From: Rhynchonema sp. JSB1_4 | Taxonomy: Eukaryota > Nematoda > Chromadorea > Monhysterida > Xyalidae | Assembly: GCA_030248065.1 (NCBI GenBank) | Contig: JASAMV010003920.1 | Location: forward strand, 1 to 64,000 | Length of the DNA: 64,000 nt | Reading direction: 5' to 3' | Shown: positions 46,733 through 60,180 of the stretch, piece after piece | How positions within the stretch are numbered: the stretch's first letter is position 1 | Layout: every line of letters starts with the position of its first letter | Made by a program: the position numbers and the translations under genes | The notes under the pieces: model-generated | The model's database searches: none | What the model was told of the DNA's origin: nothing | Seen by the model: only the letters and a program-made list of their open reading frames with translations

Positions 46733-49642
46733 ATGACGAATTACCACGATTTCGACAGTATTCTATCGCAAGTCGGCGACTTCGGCCCCTACCAATGGTT
46801 GATGTACGTGCTGTTGTGTCTGCCAGCCAGTTTGCCGTCCGCGTTCACTGCGTTCAACCAGGTGTTCGTGGCTGCAGTGCCCTCCCATTGGTGTGCATTC
46901 CCACCAAATGCGACCCAATTGGCTGCCAGGAATGATACGGTTTGGTGCTTCACAGGACGTCTTTTTTTTATTTGAGTTGGCACCACATCGGAGGTATCAG
47001 TCAAACTAGAACGAGAACAGAACTGCCGTATTTGAGTCATATTTAGAGTCATCCCAAAAGTACCCAATGTACTAGAAATTCGGAAATGTTTCCATATCAA
47101 GCCCAGGGGTTAATGTGGCTCCTATACACGTTTTTGTCTGTAAAAGCTGCTCATGGTTATTTGGCTTACGGTTCCGAGCAATACAGCTTTCTTCGATTAT
47201 ACTGTAACATGGGCTCAACTTTACCCGCACTTGCCAACTCTGCACAGCCAACCGAGTGCTTGCAGTACCTCTACGAGCCAGACGACGAGGGTCGGCCGGT
47301 CCGATCGGAATGCGAAATGTACAATCTAACATCGGTCATATCCGGCCGAGATCGTCTGATGAGTCACCATGGTTGGAGTAACACCCGGATGCCCTGCCAG
47401 TATGGTTGGGAGTATGACAGGAGCACCTATCAGGAAACCATCGGTTAGCTGATGTTTCATTTGGCTCGTTTTAGAAAACCAATTTTTTTCCAACTTTGCA
47501 GCAACCCAGTTCAATTTGGTCTGCGACGAGTCACATTGGCCGAGTACGAGCACCACGGGTTTCTACGTCGGCAGTTTCATGGGCAACATACTTTTTGGAT
47601 ACGTGGCCGATCGGTGCGCTTTACAGTCTTGATTGAACAATTAATAATTGACATTATATCCACAAAACAAAAATCCGAAAAAATATGCCTAGTTGGGGAC
47701 GTCGTCGTTCGTTCTTCGCCATCCTCACCGTCCAAGTCATCTTCGGCTCACTGAACGCGTTCGCGCCCAACATCTACGTGTTCTGCGTGCTGCGATTCTT
47801 CGTCGGATTGACGTTTCCGGCGCTCTACCAGATTCCATTCATTGTCGGTTCGTTTCGTGTCGTCCCCTTCGGTCCCCTTGTTCGCCTTATTTCGACGGAA
47901 GAGAGTCTTATTGTGGTGTAATATGATTCAGGCATGGAAATGATGGGTCCGGGTGCGCGTATCTTCAGTGGCATGGTGGTGTGCATCTTCTTCGGTCTGG
48001 CCATGTCCCTACTCGGCATCGTCGCCTGGGTGCTGCACGGCCACTGGGTCTGGATCACGGTCGCGTCCAATACGCCGTTTGTCGTCCTGTTCTCGTATTA
48101 TTTGTGAGTGTTCTATTGCGGTTTGGAACAGATTCGTTACCACACTGCTCATTGATGATGATCTTCGCGCCGCGGTGACCTTGTCGTTCGAAGTTACCCG
48201 GTAACTCCTTTTCTATTATTTTCAGTTTTCTGCCCGAATCAGCACGCTGGCTAGTCACCGTCGGTCGGACGCAGGAGGCAGCGGACGGATTGCTGAAAAT
48301 CGGGAAATGGAACAAACACCCGGTCGCCATTGAGACGCTGAAGGACGAATGCGTATGTTTATGGCTTTCTTGCTACGCGCTACCCCATGTGGTTCGTTGT
48401 TTCATCCTACAGTACTTGCTGCAGGACCGTCTGTATGAGAGTGCGACGAAAGACACGCCTCATACGGCCGATCGACCGAATTTACTTGACTTGTTTCGCA
48501 CCCCGAATCTCCGAAAAAAGACCCTGATTATCACATGGACCTGGTCTGCTTCCACATAAAATTTACCCCATTTCGCAATTAAATGGCCCATCAGTTGTAC
48601 GAGTGCCTGTTTTAGGCTGGTGAACGCTGTGGTCTACAATGGCTTGACACTGAATGTGAGCAACTTGCCCGTCAATGACTACCTGTCATTCACAATCAAC
48701 GGTCTTGCCGAACTGCCGGCCTATTTCATCCTGTGGCCGCTTTTGGACAGGTTTTCTGAAAATTGCTTGTTTGCGTTCACATGACACACCGGTGCATTCC
48801 GAACCCAAATCATAGAGTCGGCCGACGCTGGCCGCTGGTGACGCTGATGTTGTTTGGCGGTGGCGCTTGCCTGGCGACTTTATGTTTCCCGTTTTGTTGG
48901 TTCATTTATGTTTCTTTTTGTATATTGCGCTTGTCACACCAAACATGCGCTTGCACAATTTAATAAACGCAAACTGCATTCGCAGCGAATGCCTGGGCGA
49001 TCAGTGGACTGGCATTCGTGGGCAAGTTCGGCGTTGCCGGAGCGTTCTCGGTGATCTACGTTTTCGCTGGCGAACTATATCCGACCGTGATTCGGGCACT
49101 CGGCATGGGAATGAGCTCGATGGTGGCCGGATCTGGGTTGATAATGGCACCGTATTTGGTGCAATTGGTATATGATCGCAATTTGTGTCGACTCGTGGTA
49201 TATTGCAATTTGTGTGCGTGCCTCGATTCGGTGCAATTTTGAGCCTAGAAACACTTTCAGAGCACGATTTTTGCACATCTGCCATTGCTGGTGATGGGTT
49301 GTCTGATGGTGTCAGCTGGCATCGCAAGCATGTTTCTGCCAGAAACACTCGGCGCACATTTGCCGCAGACAATCATGGATGCTGAACATTTCGGCATTGG
49401 CGTTGCGTTCTGTCATTGTCCGTCACGTCGACGGTTAGACTGTGAAGCAGATGCTGCCGCTTATAATTTCCCAAATTAAATTATTCAACACGTCAAGCTG
49501 ATTTTTGTTCGTGGCCAGGTCCGACAGCAACACAATGACACCGGCTGATCCGGCGCCGACGCTGGCCGATGCATTGGATCCACACGAAACGGTGGAATTG
49601 ATCGATCAAGACGCCAAACCGGATGAGGAAGTAGACAAATAG
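46733..49642 (+). CDS. SLC22-family organic ion transporter
   Basis: Twelve-exon model, about 590 residues: 46733-46939, 47248-47443, 47502-47613, 47693-47847, 47932-48103, 48226-48352, 48413-48543, 48616-48750, 48816-48895, 48986-49167, 49261-49421 (donor uncertain), 49519-49642. The N-terminus FDSILSQVGDFGPYQWL leads into helix 1. A large Cys-containing extracellular loop follows, then the SLC22 hallmark FNLVCDES and VGSFMGNILFGYVADR-WGRR. Later motifs are FFVGLTFPALYQIPF, FLPESARWLVTVGR, LRKKTLI, LLDRVGRRWPLV, VYVFAGELYPTVIRALGMG-type (here VIYVFAGELYPTVIRALG) and MFLPETLGAHLPQTI. This is the twelve-helix major facilitator layout for plasma-membrane uptake or efflux of organic cations, anions or carnitine. 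Substrate cannot be read from sequence. The tail is acidic and ends DEEVDK. Only the last donor and the first two junctions are weakly supported. Confidence 0.87.
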
Positions 49643-50839
49643 TGCAGCTGGTTGAACAGTTATTCCAGAATAAAGCCATTCTTATCGTTTGTGTTGGTCT
49701 GTCACGCGACTCTCATTGACTGTTTCGCAGTTTCGTTTGAGTTTAGCAATGTAAGCGTGCTTTCGTGGAAATTCTCCATACGATCTAGTCATTCATTTGC
49801 ACCAAGAAGTACAAGTACAAGGATCTTGTCTGTGTCGGACGAAAAGTTTATCTCGGTTTACGCGCGCCTATCTTTTACATTAGCGTAAACCCGAGTAAAC
49901 CTGATTAACTTTGCGTATAAATTTGAAGTTTTTCCCTGTGACGTTTCCGCCATCAGTCACAAAAACTTCCGGTGCAAATTATACCTTGGGAACCTATATG
50001 TTGTATTAAATTTTAGCAGCAATAAACGTTGGCTTTGTTAGCGAGTCACCAGCGCACGTACCTACATTTCTGATTCTCCCATGCGTTCGTAGATCAAGTG
50101 CACCGTTTTCTGCCGTAGTGCATTTGCATTCATCGTACCTTGTAAAAACAAACCAGATACTGCTTGAGTCTATTCACTACGAAACCATACAAAGACAACA
50201 TACCATCAATCATTGGAATCAAATCCGCATCCCACAAGATTACGAGATCAATTACTATCATGGCTCAAGTCTAGTGACTTCTACGAAAATACTGACAACT
50301 TGGTTCGTGACTCGATTTTAACGCTCATTGCATTCATGAAAATGGCAGTACGTTACGTTTCAGCATTAGGGTGCGATTAGATAAATGCGGAATGGCAAAT
50401 TTCTGCATTCCGCATTCCGCGTTTATCTGCTCATCTTTGCGGAATTTTGAATTTCTGCAAGTAAATTTATGCCTTTGGACAAACAACTCAGTTGCTGTTT
50501 GCGTTAACACGCCACATTTGAGGTCAGCGCGCTGGAAGTTGTCATCGTCACCCAAGCACGCACCACTCCGCAAAAGGTGAGCAGATAAACGCGGAATGCG
50601 GAATGCAGAAACTTACCATTCCGCATTTATCTGCTCACCAATTTCCGCATTCCGCATTTATATGATCGCAACCTTAGCGGACCATCGAAACAATCACAAA
50701 TTTCTCTAACCATCAATACTGACAGAGCCAAACAACCAATTTTCGCTCGCCCGCGTGTGAAACATCAACCTGTGCATGCCACACTGCTCAATGGTAAGGT
50801 TATTGAACGTGATGATTCATATCGTTGTTTCGGAAGTAT
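49643..50839. other. Intergenic stretch downstream of the SLC22 gene
   Basis: An AATAAA-containing segment (AGAATAAAGCC near 49668) 25 bases after the stop is a likely polyadenylation signal. From about 50370 to 50670 there are inverted copies of GCGGAATGCGGAATGC and ATAAATGCGGAATG, a foldback-like repeat. No gene is seen. Confidence 0.5.
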
Positions 50840-50970
50840 AGTACATTTCCAGGAAAGGGGTAGCTGCACTAGTGCGCACGCGGTATACGATTAATTTGCG
50901 TGCACGTGCTTAAGAAATATCGACTTTTTGCTTAACTATCGCACGCACTCGCACGCGTGTGGTGACCTAG

Positions 50971-51196
50971 GGTGGAATTTTCGAAACGGTGTAAAGGTCA
51001 GTTGGGCGTAAAGGTCGGCGTAAAGTTCGGTCGAAAGCTCGGTCGGCGTAGCTCGGTGTAAACGTGAAACATTGCCTGTTATTAACGTGGAATGTTTCAA
51101 GTTTACACCGAGGTCTATCACACTGAGCTGTCGGCCGAGCTTTCCACCGACCTTTACACCCAACTGACCTTCACACCGTTTCGAAAATATCACCCC
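50971..51196. repeat. Hairpin repeat (MITE-like)
   Basis: Same family as 2216-2441; flanked by CCTAG on both sides, consistent with a 5-base target duplication. Confidence 0.85.
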
Positions 51197-51426
51197 TAGT
51201 ACGGCGCTTGGGGGTCGGAAAGTCATAAAGTGCTGCCTGTTAAACCGGGCCCGCCGCTATTGTTTTTTAGGTTTTGGACCTCGGTTTTTTTATATTAATC
51301 GATAGTTGGCACTGGGATGAAGAACATTAACCTTCAAGAACTTCACCAAACTGACGTTTACCCACCGAAATCGATCCACCAACATGGCCGTACGGGAACA
51401 AATCACCCCAATATTGACGCACTATG

Positions 51427-51650
51427 GGTGATATTTTCGAAACGGTGTAAAGCTCAGTTGGGTGTAAAGGTCGGTGTAAGCTCGGTCGGAAGCTCAGTTG
51501 ATGTAAGCTCGGTGTAAACATGAAACATTCCACGTTAACAGCAGGCAATGTTTCATGTTTACACCGACCTGACACCGACCGAGCTTTCGACTGAGCTTAC
51601 ACCGACCTTTACACCCAACTCACCTTTACACCGTTTCGAAAATATCACCC
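51427..51650. repeat. Hairpin repeat (MITE-like)
   Basis: Same family as 2216-2441, with ends GGTGATATTTTCGAAACGG and complement; flanks CTATG and CTGTG are near-matching. Confidence 0.85.
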
Positions 51651-52659
51651 TGTGTGTGCATGGAAATCAGGATGTCCAAAAGAAAATGACAGAGGTGTGG
51701 TATAGGCGGCGCGTTACGGTAGGTTGACTAAACATTTATTATTTACAGAAGAGCTAATGTTTTATCGGGTTACCGTAACCCGCCGCCTATGTCACGTCCC
51801 AGTGATTTTGAATTTATCTTGTCATTCCTGATCATCATGTGCAAATGTGCGTCAATATCGGACAGTTTTGTTCCCGATAGACCATCTTGGCGGATCGATT
51901 TCGGTGGGTAATCTCCACTTTGGTGAAGTTCGTCAAAACTAATGTTCTTGATCTCGATGCCAACAAACGATATAAGTGAAAAAAACCGAGGTCGAAAACC
52001 AAAAAAAACAATAGCGGCGGGGCCGCTTTAAGTATTGCCCGCAAATTAATCGTATACCCGTCGTGACACTGGTGCAGCTACCCCTTTCCGGGAAATGTAC
52101 TGTATGCTGGACTCATATTTGAACTACGGGTTGCACGCTGATGTCACTATTGTAAAGGTGAAACAACAGGCTGGGTATTTGCGCTATTTTTTTCACGAAG
52201 CTCTAACCACTCGCTCTTTGTCTCTTCCTGTTCATGACGTTTTATCGTTCGGTGAAATTAATGGTGTGCAAGTGCACGTTTTTCCGACTCGAGTAAGTGT
52301 CAAAACTGAAAGACCTTACAAATATTACGCAAAGTGTGTCATTAACATTTTCTCACCTGATGTTTTATGTTCATAATATTATGGAATGTACCGGATTACT
52401 TCGCTATTTTAATCTTAACTTTTTCACTACTTTATGCTTTATTGTAATTAATCTTTTTGTAACAGGTAGTATTCCATCACTTTTGTCGTTTTCGCATGCT
52501 CTAAATAAAAAGTGAGAGAAAGAGAGATCACATTTTTGTGTGTTGAGGCATGAAAACAGAGAAAACGTAAAAACACCAGCAGTAATCAATAAAACAGTGA
52601 AGCATTTAGAGAAATAGATACTGTATGTATGTATCGCAGCTGCGTGCCTACGCCCATTG

Positions 52660-53987
<1,328 letters not shown>

Positions 53988-54994
53988 GATGTGACGAGTG
54001 TGCTTTCCTGGTCGCTTCCAAGTCTAGATTTCAGGAAAAAGCGCCAAAAAGCTGATTGATGTTATTGATGAGCGACACAATTTTCGAAGCGTCTTGTATC
54101 TTATCTCTGCTTCCAGTTTGGGCAGCATAGATATATGCGAACAGTTTTGCTAATCAAGAGTGTTTTATACGGACGGGGAACGTGGAGTGCGAGTAATGTG
54201 TGTGTCATCGCGACAGTTGGCAGTTTTTCCCTTTTCGTTGTTGTCACCGCTCTCAACGTATCTGCACCGACCCACGCACACAGCAAACGTTGTCAAAACA
54301 CATGACGCAGGTGTATAGACACCCACACATAATATGAGTTGTGATATGTTTTTAGTTACCCGGTTTCGACCTGGTTTCACAGACGGGTGGTGCACACAGA
54401 TCATCGTCAGTGCGAATGCACGAGATGGCCACAGAAGCAAATACGGAATGGTTTTATGCTCGAGTAAAATAAGGTCTAATGGTCGAAAAATTGAATCACA
54501 AGTCGATAGAATCAAACAGTTGTGTGCACACAGATCATCGTCAGTGCGAGTGCACCAGATGGCCAGGTGGCCACAAAAACAAACACGGGCTGGTTTTATG
54601 CACGATTAAAACAAGATCTAATGGCCCTGAAAATTGAATCACAAATCGATTGAATCAAGGATTAATTCCAATGCTACTTGACGTTTTAATAAAGCGTTAA
54701 ATAACAACAGCAGCAGAAGGCGTTTTGAACTGATAAAACAAACACGCACAGAACCCTGCGCTTTTTCCATCCGTGCTACACTGTCGGTATGTAGCAGCAT
54801 TTAGCTGACTAGTGCACACAAGAAGAACTACTAAACCGGGCCCAGACAAGGATCCAAACCTAAAATATATGCCAATTAAGCGGATGACCGTTAAATGACG
54901 AATTTTTACATTTTTGAAATGGGAATGTTCACGGTTTTAGCTTAAAAGAAGAAACAAAAGCATCCTATGAAAGTAAAGATTAAAAAACGCAATA
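53988..54994. other. Intergenic region upstream of Rab11
   Basis: It contains two copies of a dispersed ~110-base repeat in minus orientation (about 54340-54450 and 54520-54600). No gene is seen. Confidence 0.5.
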
Positions 54995-56584
54995 TTACTG
55001 CGATCGGGGCTTAAAGTTTCTGCAACATGTCTCGGTCCCAACAGTGCCAACATAGGTTTCGACGATGAATACACCAAAACAAATAATCATAATGAACAAA
55101 AATGTCATCAGAAGAACTAAAGTGTCCGGCAGACCGATGCTCGTCCAGAGTTTGGGTGGATCTTCACACGCTCTGATACGGACCAGTTGCTCCTTGTCAT
55201 ACTTGAATGAAGTCGCTTGGCACCTGAATGAAGTCAAATAACCAAAGCGATTGAGATTTAGCAAACATAAATTAACGATGACCAAACAAACTTAACAACT
55301 GCACATGAGCTATACTTTGGACACATTTATACCAAACTTCGGTGGTTGATGCAGACCAGCAAAACTATGATTCATTGCTTACCGATCATCGAGCCGTGCC
55401 ATCGCCTCTTCAAACTGGCGTACGACGTCGACGGGCGTTCGGGGTGAAAACATCCAAGCGCTAACTTTAACACCCCATTCAGGGAAGGGCACGATCTGCA
55501 TCCTTGTGCACGGTGTGGCGTCGGCTATAGCCTTCAGCCATTTATGAGTTCCAACGAGAATCAATTCATCTTCACTAGTTGCTAATGTTGACGCTCGGCC
55601 GTATACCGGAGGGTTGTTCAATAAAGCGATCTGCAAAAAAGCATAGCATGACTAAATTTGGGTTCCCTGGGCTAGTCTCAACATTTTCTGACCCGAAATC
55701 GCCGGGCACTTGATGAATTTGAATGCATGACTTCGTAAAGGATGCCATCACCAGCGTAGGTCAACCAGCGGAATCTTTTCTGTTCCAGTGCGTGCAGCAT
55801 TTCGTCAAAGTTTTCAAACAGCGACGATTTTTGAGGCATCAGAATCCGAACGAGAATAAAATTGCCGTATAGCCCCAGCAGGATGCCGATTGTAAGTTTT
55901 GTCAAGCCTTGGAACAGACGATAGACACGTAAATGCCGTCGCTTTGATGCCTGAAAACCAACCGCGTTCACTCGAGGCAGCTGTCGTTTCTGCCGTAACT
56001 GGGAGCCTGGCAAACCTGACACGATGGTTGCTCCACAATTTGCGCGAGCCGCTTGACATTCTTGTGGAAAGCGTATGTCAGCATGATGCACATCCAAACT
56101 AAGAGATCAAACACACCAACGTACGAGTGCAGGGCACCCCAGTAATTAACGGACGTCTGACGGTCGTGATACATGGCAGCCATCGAAGTCACTGAATCCG
56201 AACTTGGATATGCAACAAACTGCAAGCCAATTGACAGACGATGTTCTGTTGGATATCTAAATTATGTGGTATGGTGTCCTGAATCACCTTTAAGTTAAGC
56301 TTCCACGAATGCAAGCTCTTACAATTGAACTGTCGGCAGATCAATTGCGCCACCGACCATCAGCTCAATCACTTCCGATATATTGAAACTCGTTTGGTTG
56401 AAACGAATCAACTCGAAATTGAGACCAAGTTCAGACAAAACACTCGCCAAAATTTCGGCTCGATACCCTGGTCGCGGACAGTTGTCGGTCACCTCGAAGC
56501 GCGACTCAAATGAACACGGATTAACCATGCCCGGGGTGTCGTGCCAACCGATGCGCAGTGTGCGATTTGACAAGAGAATCATTG
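54995..56584 (-). CDS. Ionotropic-receptor-like channel, copy A
   Basis: Exons 56584-56323, 56256-56016, 55950-55693, 55630-55383 and 55223-54995, in consistent phase. The first is entered in phase 1, so the signal-peptide exon upstream is missing from the model. The part seen, about 410 residues, has the ionotropic glutamate receptor layout without an amino-terminal domain. LBD half S1: TLRIGWHDTPGMVNPC and GYRAEIL. M1: YVGVFDLLVWMCIMLTYAF. An M3-like helix: FQGLTKLTIGILLGLYGNFI. S2: FENFDEMLHALEQKRFRWLTY, then SAWMFSPRTPVDV. Last helix: IGLPDTLVLLMTFLFIMIICFGVF. The SYTANLAAF motif of true glutamate receptors is absent, and no M2 pore loop is evident between M1 and M3. Probably a chemosensory or divergent channel. 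Copy B follows on the same strand. Confidence 0.8.
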
Positions 56585-57435
56585 CTGCAGCTCGTATGAA
56601 TGGAATGACAAACACCTTTTTGACCTGTGAATTTGCAAATATTTGAGACAGGCGGAGAATATAACCATCTAATGTTTGCCGGTAATACCAGGTGAATACC
56701 CAAATGCAAATATTGAATGGTCTTTCAAGATCATGTTTCAAACGCAAATACTTTTGATGATTTCAATCGTAGTTATTGCTGCGAGCAGTACGTAGTCTGT
56801 CCTTGGGCAAGTGGCGTTTTGCATCCTGGATGTTTCCAGCATTACCATACCCGTAATCTTGACCAGCGTTTAAGATTCCGACCGATATAATAGATTGAAT
56901 CCGCTTGGGATGATGTTGACGTTTTTACTTGCTAACCAGGTAAAATGTTTTGTGGTGCGCAGCGAGAAAAAGATATCAGCAACAATTTAAACAACAATAA
57001 TTATGTTCCTTGTTTCTTCAAGACGCAAATTGCTGAAAAAACCTGGGTAAGGTACATGTTAGGTCGCATGTTCAAAGTAACAGACTTGCATAATATCATG
57101 GAGGACAGATTATGCCACTTTTGTATAAAAATATGCGAAGGTTTACTTATGGTTGACGCTATTCGACGTGAAAAATTGACCCCAGACATGAAAACATCTA
57201 AAACTGCTCAAATTGTCTGGCCAGAGTTGTCGCTGGATATCGTGAACATACGTTTAAGACGTTGTGCGGAATTTCCATTATCTGCTTGAGTCACTTAAAG
57301 ATCAGATTTCCGTGTGGTATGTAGGTTGTCTAGATGTATTGAAATGAGAAACATAACAAAACGTCCTGGAAAGTTGCAAGAAGGGAAATTACAACGATAA
57401 CACTTAACGGGGTCAAGAATTTTCAGCGCATAGCA
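56585..57435. other. Spacer between the two ionotropic-receptor genes
   Basis: It should hold the first exon of copy A (minus strand, roughly 56590-56860) and the 3' flank of copy B; I could not fix that exon. A plus-strand frame at 56945-57289 (114 codons, with CHFCIKICEGLL) is the longest here, but has no family match or splice support. Confidence 0.35.
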
Positions 57436-59011
57436 TTAGCATATCTGAGCGTGAACAATGCCAGTTAATTTTTCGACAACGAATATCCCAAAACCAATAA
57501 TCATGACCAACATGAATATTATCAGAAGAATCAAAGTGTCGGGCAAACCAATGCTCTTCCAGAGTTTCAATGGATTTTCACACGCTCTGTGACGAAGCCT
57601 TTGCTCCTTTTCGTACTTCAATGAAATCGAGCGGTGCCTTAAAGCGTCAAATAACAGCGCGGACATTTTGCATTGACAGAACACACGGGACCCAACCGGT
57701 AGGCATTTCTCAGTGCGTATGCGCTGCACTTTAAGAACGTTTCTAGTACCACTTAGATAATTAGCGCCCACTATGAATAACCATTATTCTCTACTAACCG
57801 ATCATCGAGCCGTGCCATCGCCTCTTCAAACTGGCGTATAACGTCGACGGGCGTTCGGGGTGAAAACATCCAAGCGCTAACTTTAACACCCCATTCAGGC
57901 AAGGGTACGATCTGCATCTCTGTGCACAGAGTGGCGTCGGCCACAGATTTCAACCATTTCTCAGTTCCAATGAGCACCAGTTCATCGTCACTGGTTGCAA
58001 ATGTTGACTCTCTGCCAAATACCGGACCGTTATTCTTCGATAGAGCGGCCTGTAAAGGTACGGTAGTGTAAGTCAAGTGCTATAAATCAAGCAAAAAGCA
58101 TCAAGCAGTAACCCGTAATCGACAAGCGACTGTTGTGTTGGAATGCATTACTTCATGTAGAACGCCATCACCCCGTTGAGTCAACCAGCGGAATTTTTTC
58201 TGTTCCAGTGCGTGCAGCATTTCGTCAAAGTTTTCAAACGGGGGCGATTTGTCTGGCATCAGAATCCCAACAAGTATGAAATTGCCGTATAGCCCCAGCA
58301 GGATGCCGATTGTAAGTTTTGTCAAGCCTTGGAACAAACGATAGACACGTAAATGCCGCCGTTCTGATTCCTGAAAAGCAAGCGTGTTTACGCGAGGCAG
58401 CTGTCGTTTCTGCCGTAACTGGGAGCCTGACAAACCTGACACGATGGTTGCTCCACCATTTGCGCGAGCCGCTTGACATTCTTGTGGAAAGCGTATGTAA
58501 GCATGATGCACACCCAAACTAAGAGATCAAACACACCAACGTACGAGTGCAGGGCACCCCAGTAATTAACGGACGTCTGACGGTCGTGATACATGGCAGC
58601 CATCGAAGTCACTGAATCCGAACTTGGATATGCAACAAACTGCAAGCCACGCGACAGACGATGTTCTGTTGGATAACTGAAAGTGCAGCTTGGATTCTGC
58701 AGGCTTTAATTTAAGCTAAGGAGCCACCTACACTGTAACTCACAAGTGAATTGGCGACAGATCAATGACCCCATTAGCCACAAAATCCATCGTTGCCGAG
58801 ATGTTTAGTTCATGCTGGTTGAACAAATGAGTTAAATCAAAGTTGAGATCTAGCTCAGCCAGGACAATGCCAAGAATTTCGGCGTGATATCCAGGGTATG
58901 GGCAGTTGTCTGTCACTTTGAGGCGAGATTCGAATGAACACGGGTTGACCATGCCTGGTGCTTCATGCCAACCAATGCGTAATGTGTGATTCGACAAATT
59001 CCATATCATGG
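57436..59011 (-). CDS. Ionotropic-receptor-like channel, copy B
   Basis: Exons 59011-58745 (3' limit approximate), 58676-58436, 58370-58113, 58049-57799 and 57637-57436. Intron positions and phases are the same as in copy A. The region carrying M1 and the following loop is almost identical to copy A (HRLS...GLQFVAYPSSDSV, YVGVFDLLVW). S1 (RIGWHEAPGMVNPC), S2 (FENFDEMLHALEQKKFRWLT) and the last helix (IGLPDTLILLIIFMLVMIIGFGIF) are more diverged. That mosaic of near-identity and divergence suggests recent duplication or gene conversion. The tail is shorter, ending HAQIC. As in copy A the initiating exon is not identified. Probable role: divergent ionotropic receptor subunit, perhaps co-expressed with copy A. 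Confidence 0.8.
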
Positions 59012-60180
59012 CTGAGGCACTGACTTACACACTGCTCGCCTGTGAATTGACAAGATTTATTCGAGACCAACGTCAAAGCTAATGTTCTTCGACTACGCTG
59101 CACTCCAGGCACCAAGTGCAAATATTGAATGGTCTTCGACATCACGTTTCCGACACAAACGCTTTCCTACACAAATGCGCCTTTTTATCAAACCAATTTA
59201 CAAAAATGAAAACCAAATAACACAACTCTCGTACATAAATACTGTACGTACATACATATTTATGTACTTCACGACGTTAATTCATGAGTAATGATTTTTA
59301 ATTCATGTAGGGTTTGTCAATGACTAAAACAATTGATAACATTAGGTTTGAAAATTCGTTCTAAAGACAGCTGGCTGGTAACACTTTTGGCGCTAGTGGA
59401 CTTTTCTGGTAATATAAAAGTACTGGACGGTATATAAAATAACTTTTATTGCGGCAATAGAAGAATCGTGAAGATGCTTTTGGTGCAATAGGATATTGCG
59501 TAACTAAGGTGGATAAGATTATTAGGAACTGGCAAGGAAAAGGTATTATTTCGTTGAAACTAACTGAAAGATGAAATTCAACTGCAGAACAATCCTATGA
59601 GCGCTGTAACAAGGTTTGCCACCTGGAACTTTGAGCAAACAAAAGTGCAACATGATACAAACTGCTAATTTCAGGCACGTAAACGCATCACATGCGTTCG
59701 GCAAACCTCAACCAACATGGTATGTATCTAACGAAACCAGCCAACAATCACGAACATACCGCACAGGTTGTCCGGTAGCACCTGTCTGAGAACCTTTTTA
59801 TATTTGCACAGAAGCTCTATAATACGTAAGTTTCCGTTGAAATTGCCACCTCTTGTTCCGTGTGAGTTGAGGTTTACGGTATAAGTAGTTGTCCTCCCAG
59901 CAAAAGAAATTACCATTACCTAATTAAGAAATGGTGTGGCTAAAATTTTTGACAGAGAAAGTATGTATAGGGAGTGGAAGGTTTAGAGTCTGATGTGAGA
60001 AAGGGCACAAGCATGTGGAATTTGGACTTGCTTTGTTGGAAAGAGAAAGGTGCACAGGTGTGCAATGTTTGAGAAAGAATCAAATTGATGTTTGGGGAGT
60101 GTTCCAAATTTCCTGTTACAATTTCAGGTACATCAACGAGCCAAATTCTACGATTCGTTATTTAGGAGATTAGCAGTTCC
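59012..60180. other. Intergenic stretch, no gene seen
   Basis: Upstream flank of copy B; the missing first exon may be in its first few hundred bases. The remainder is AT-rich and unremarkable. Confidence 0.4.

Larger units (their letters stand above)
50840..52098. repeat. Composite foldback with nested hairpin repeats
   Basis: The outer ends are inverted (GTACATTTCCAGGAAAGGGG at 50842 and CCCCTTTCCGGGAAATGTAC at 52079-52098). A second inverted pair lies inside: 51240-51420 against 51850-52027, both with CGATCC, CCGAAATCGATC and GAACATTA. Two hairpin repeats are inserted (50971-51196 and 51427-51650), plus a 95-base hairpin at 51697-51791 (TATAGGCGGCGCGTTACGG and its complement). Confidence 0.8.

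Noticed and set aside
56945..57289. 114-codon plus-strand frame with two CxxC-like pairs
   Set aside because: It was considered as a zinc-finger fragment, but the cysteine spacing fits no family and there is no supporting context.
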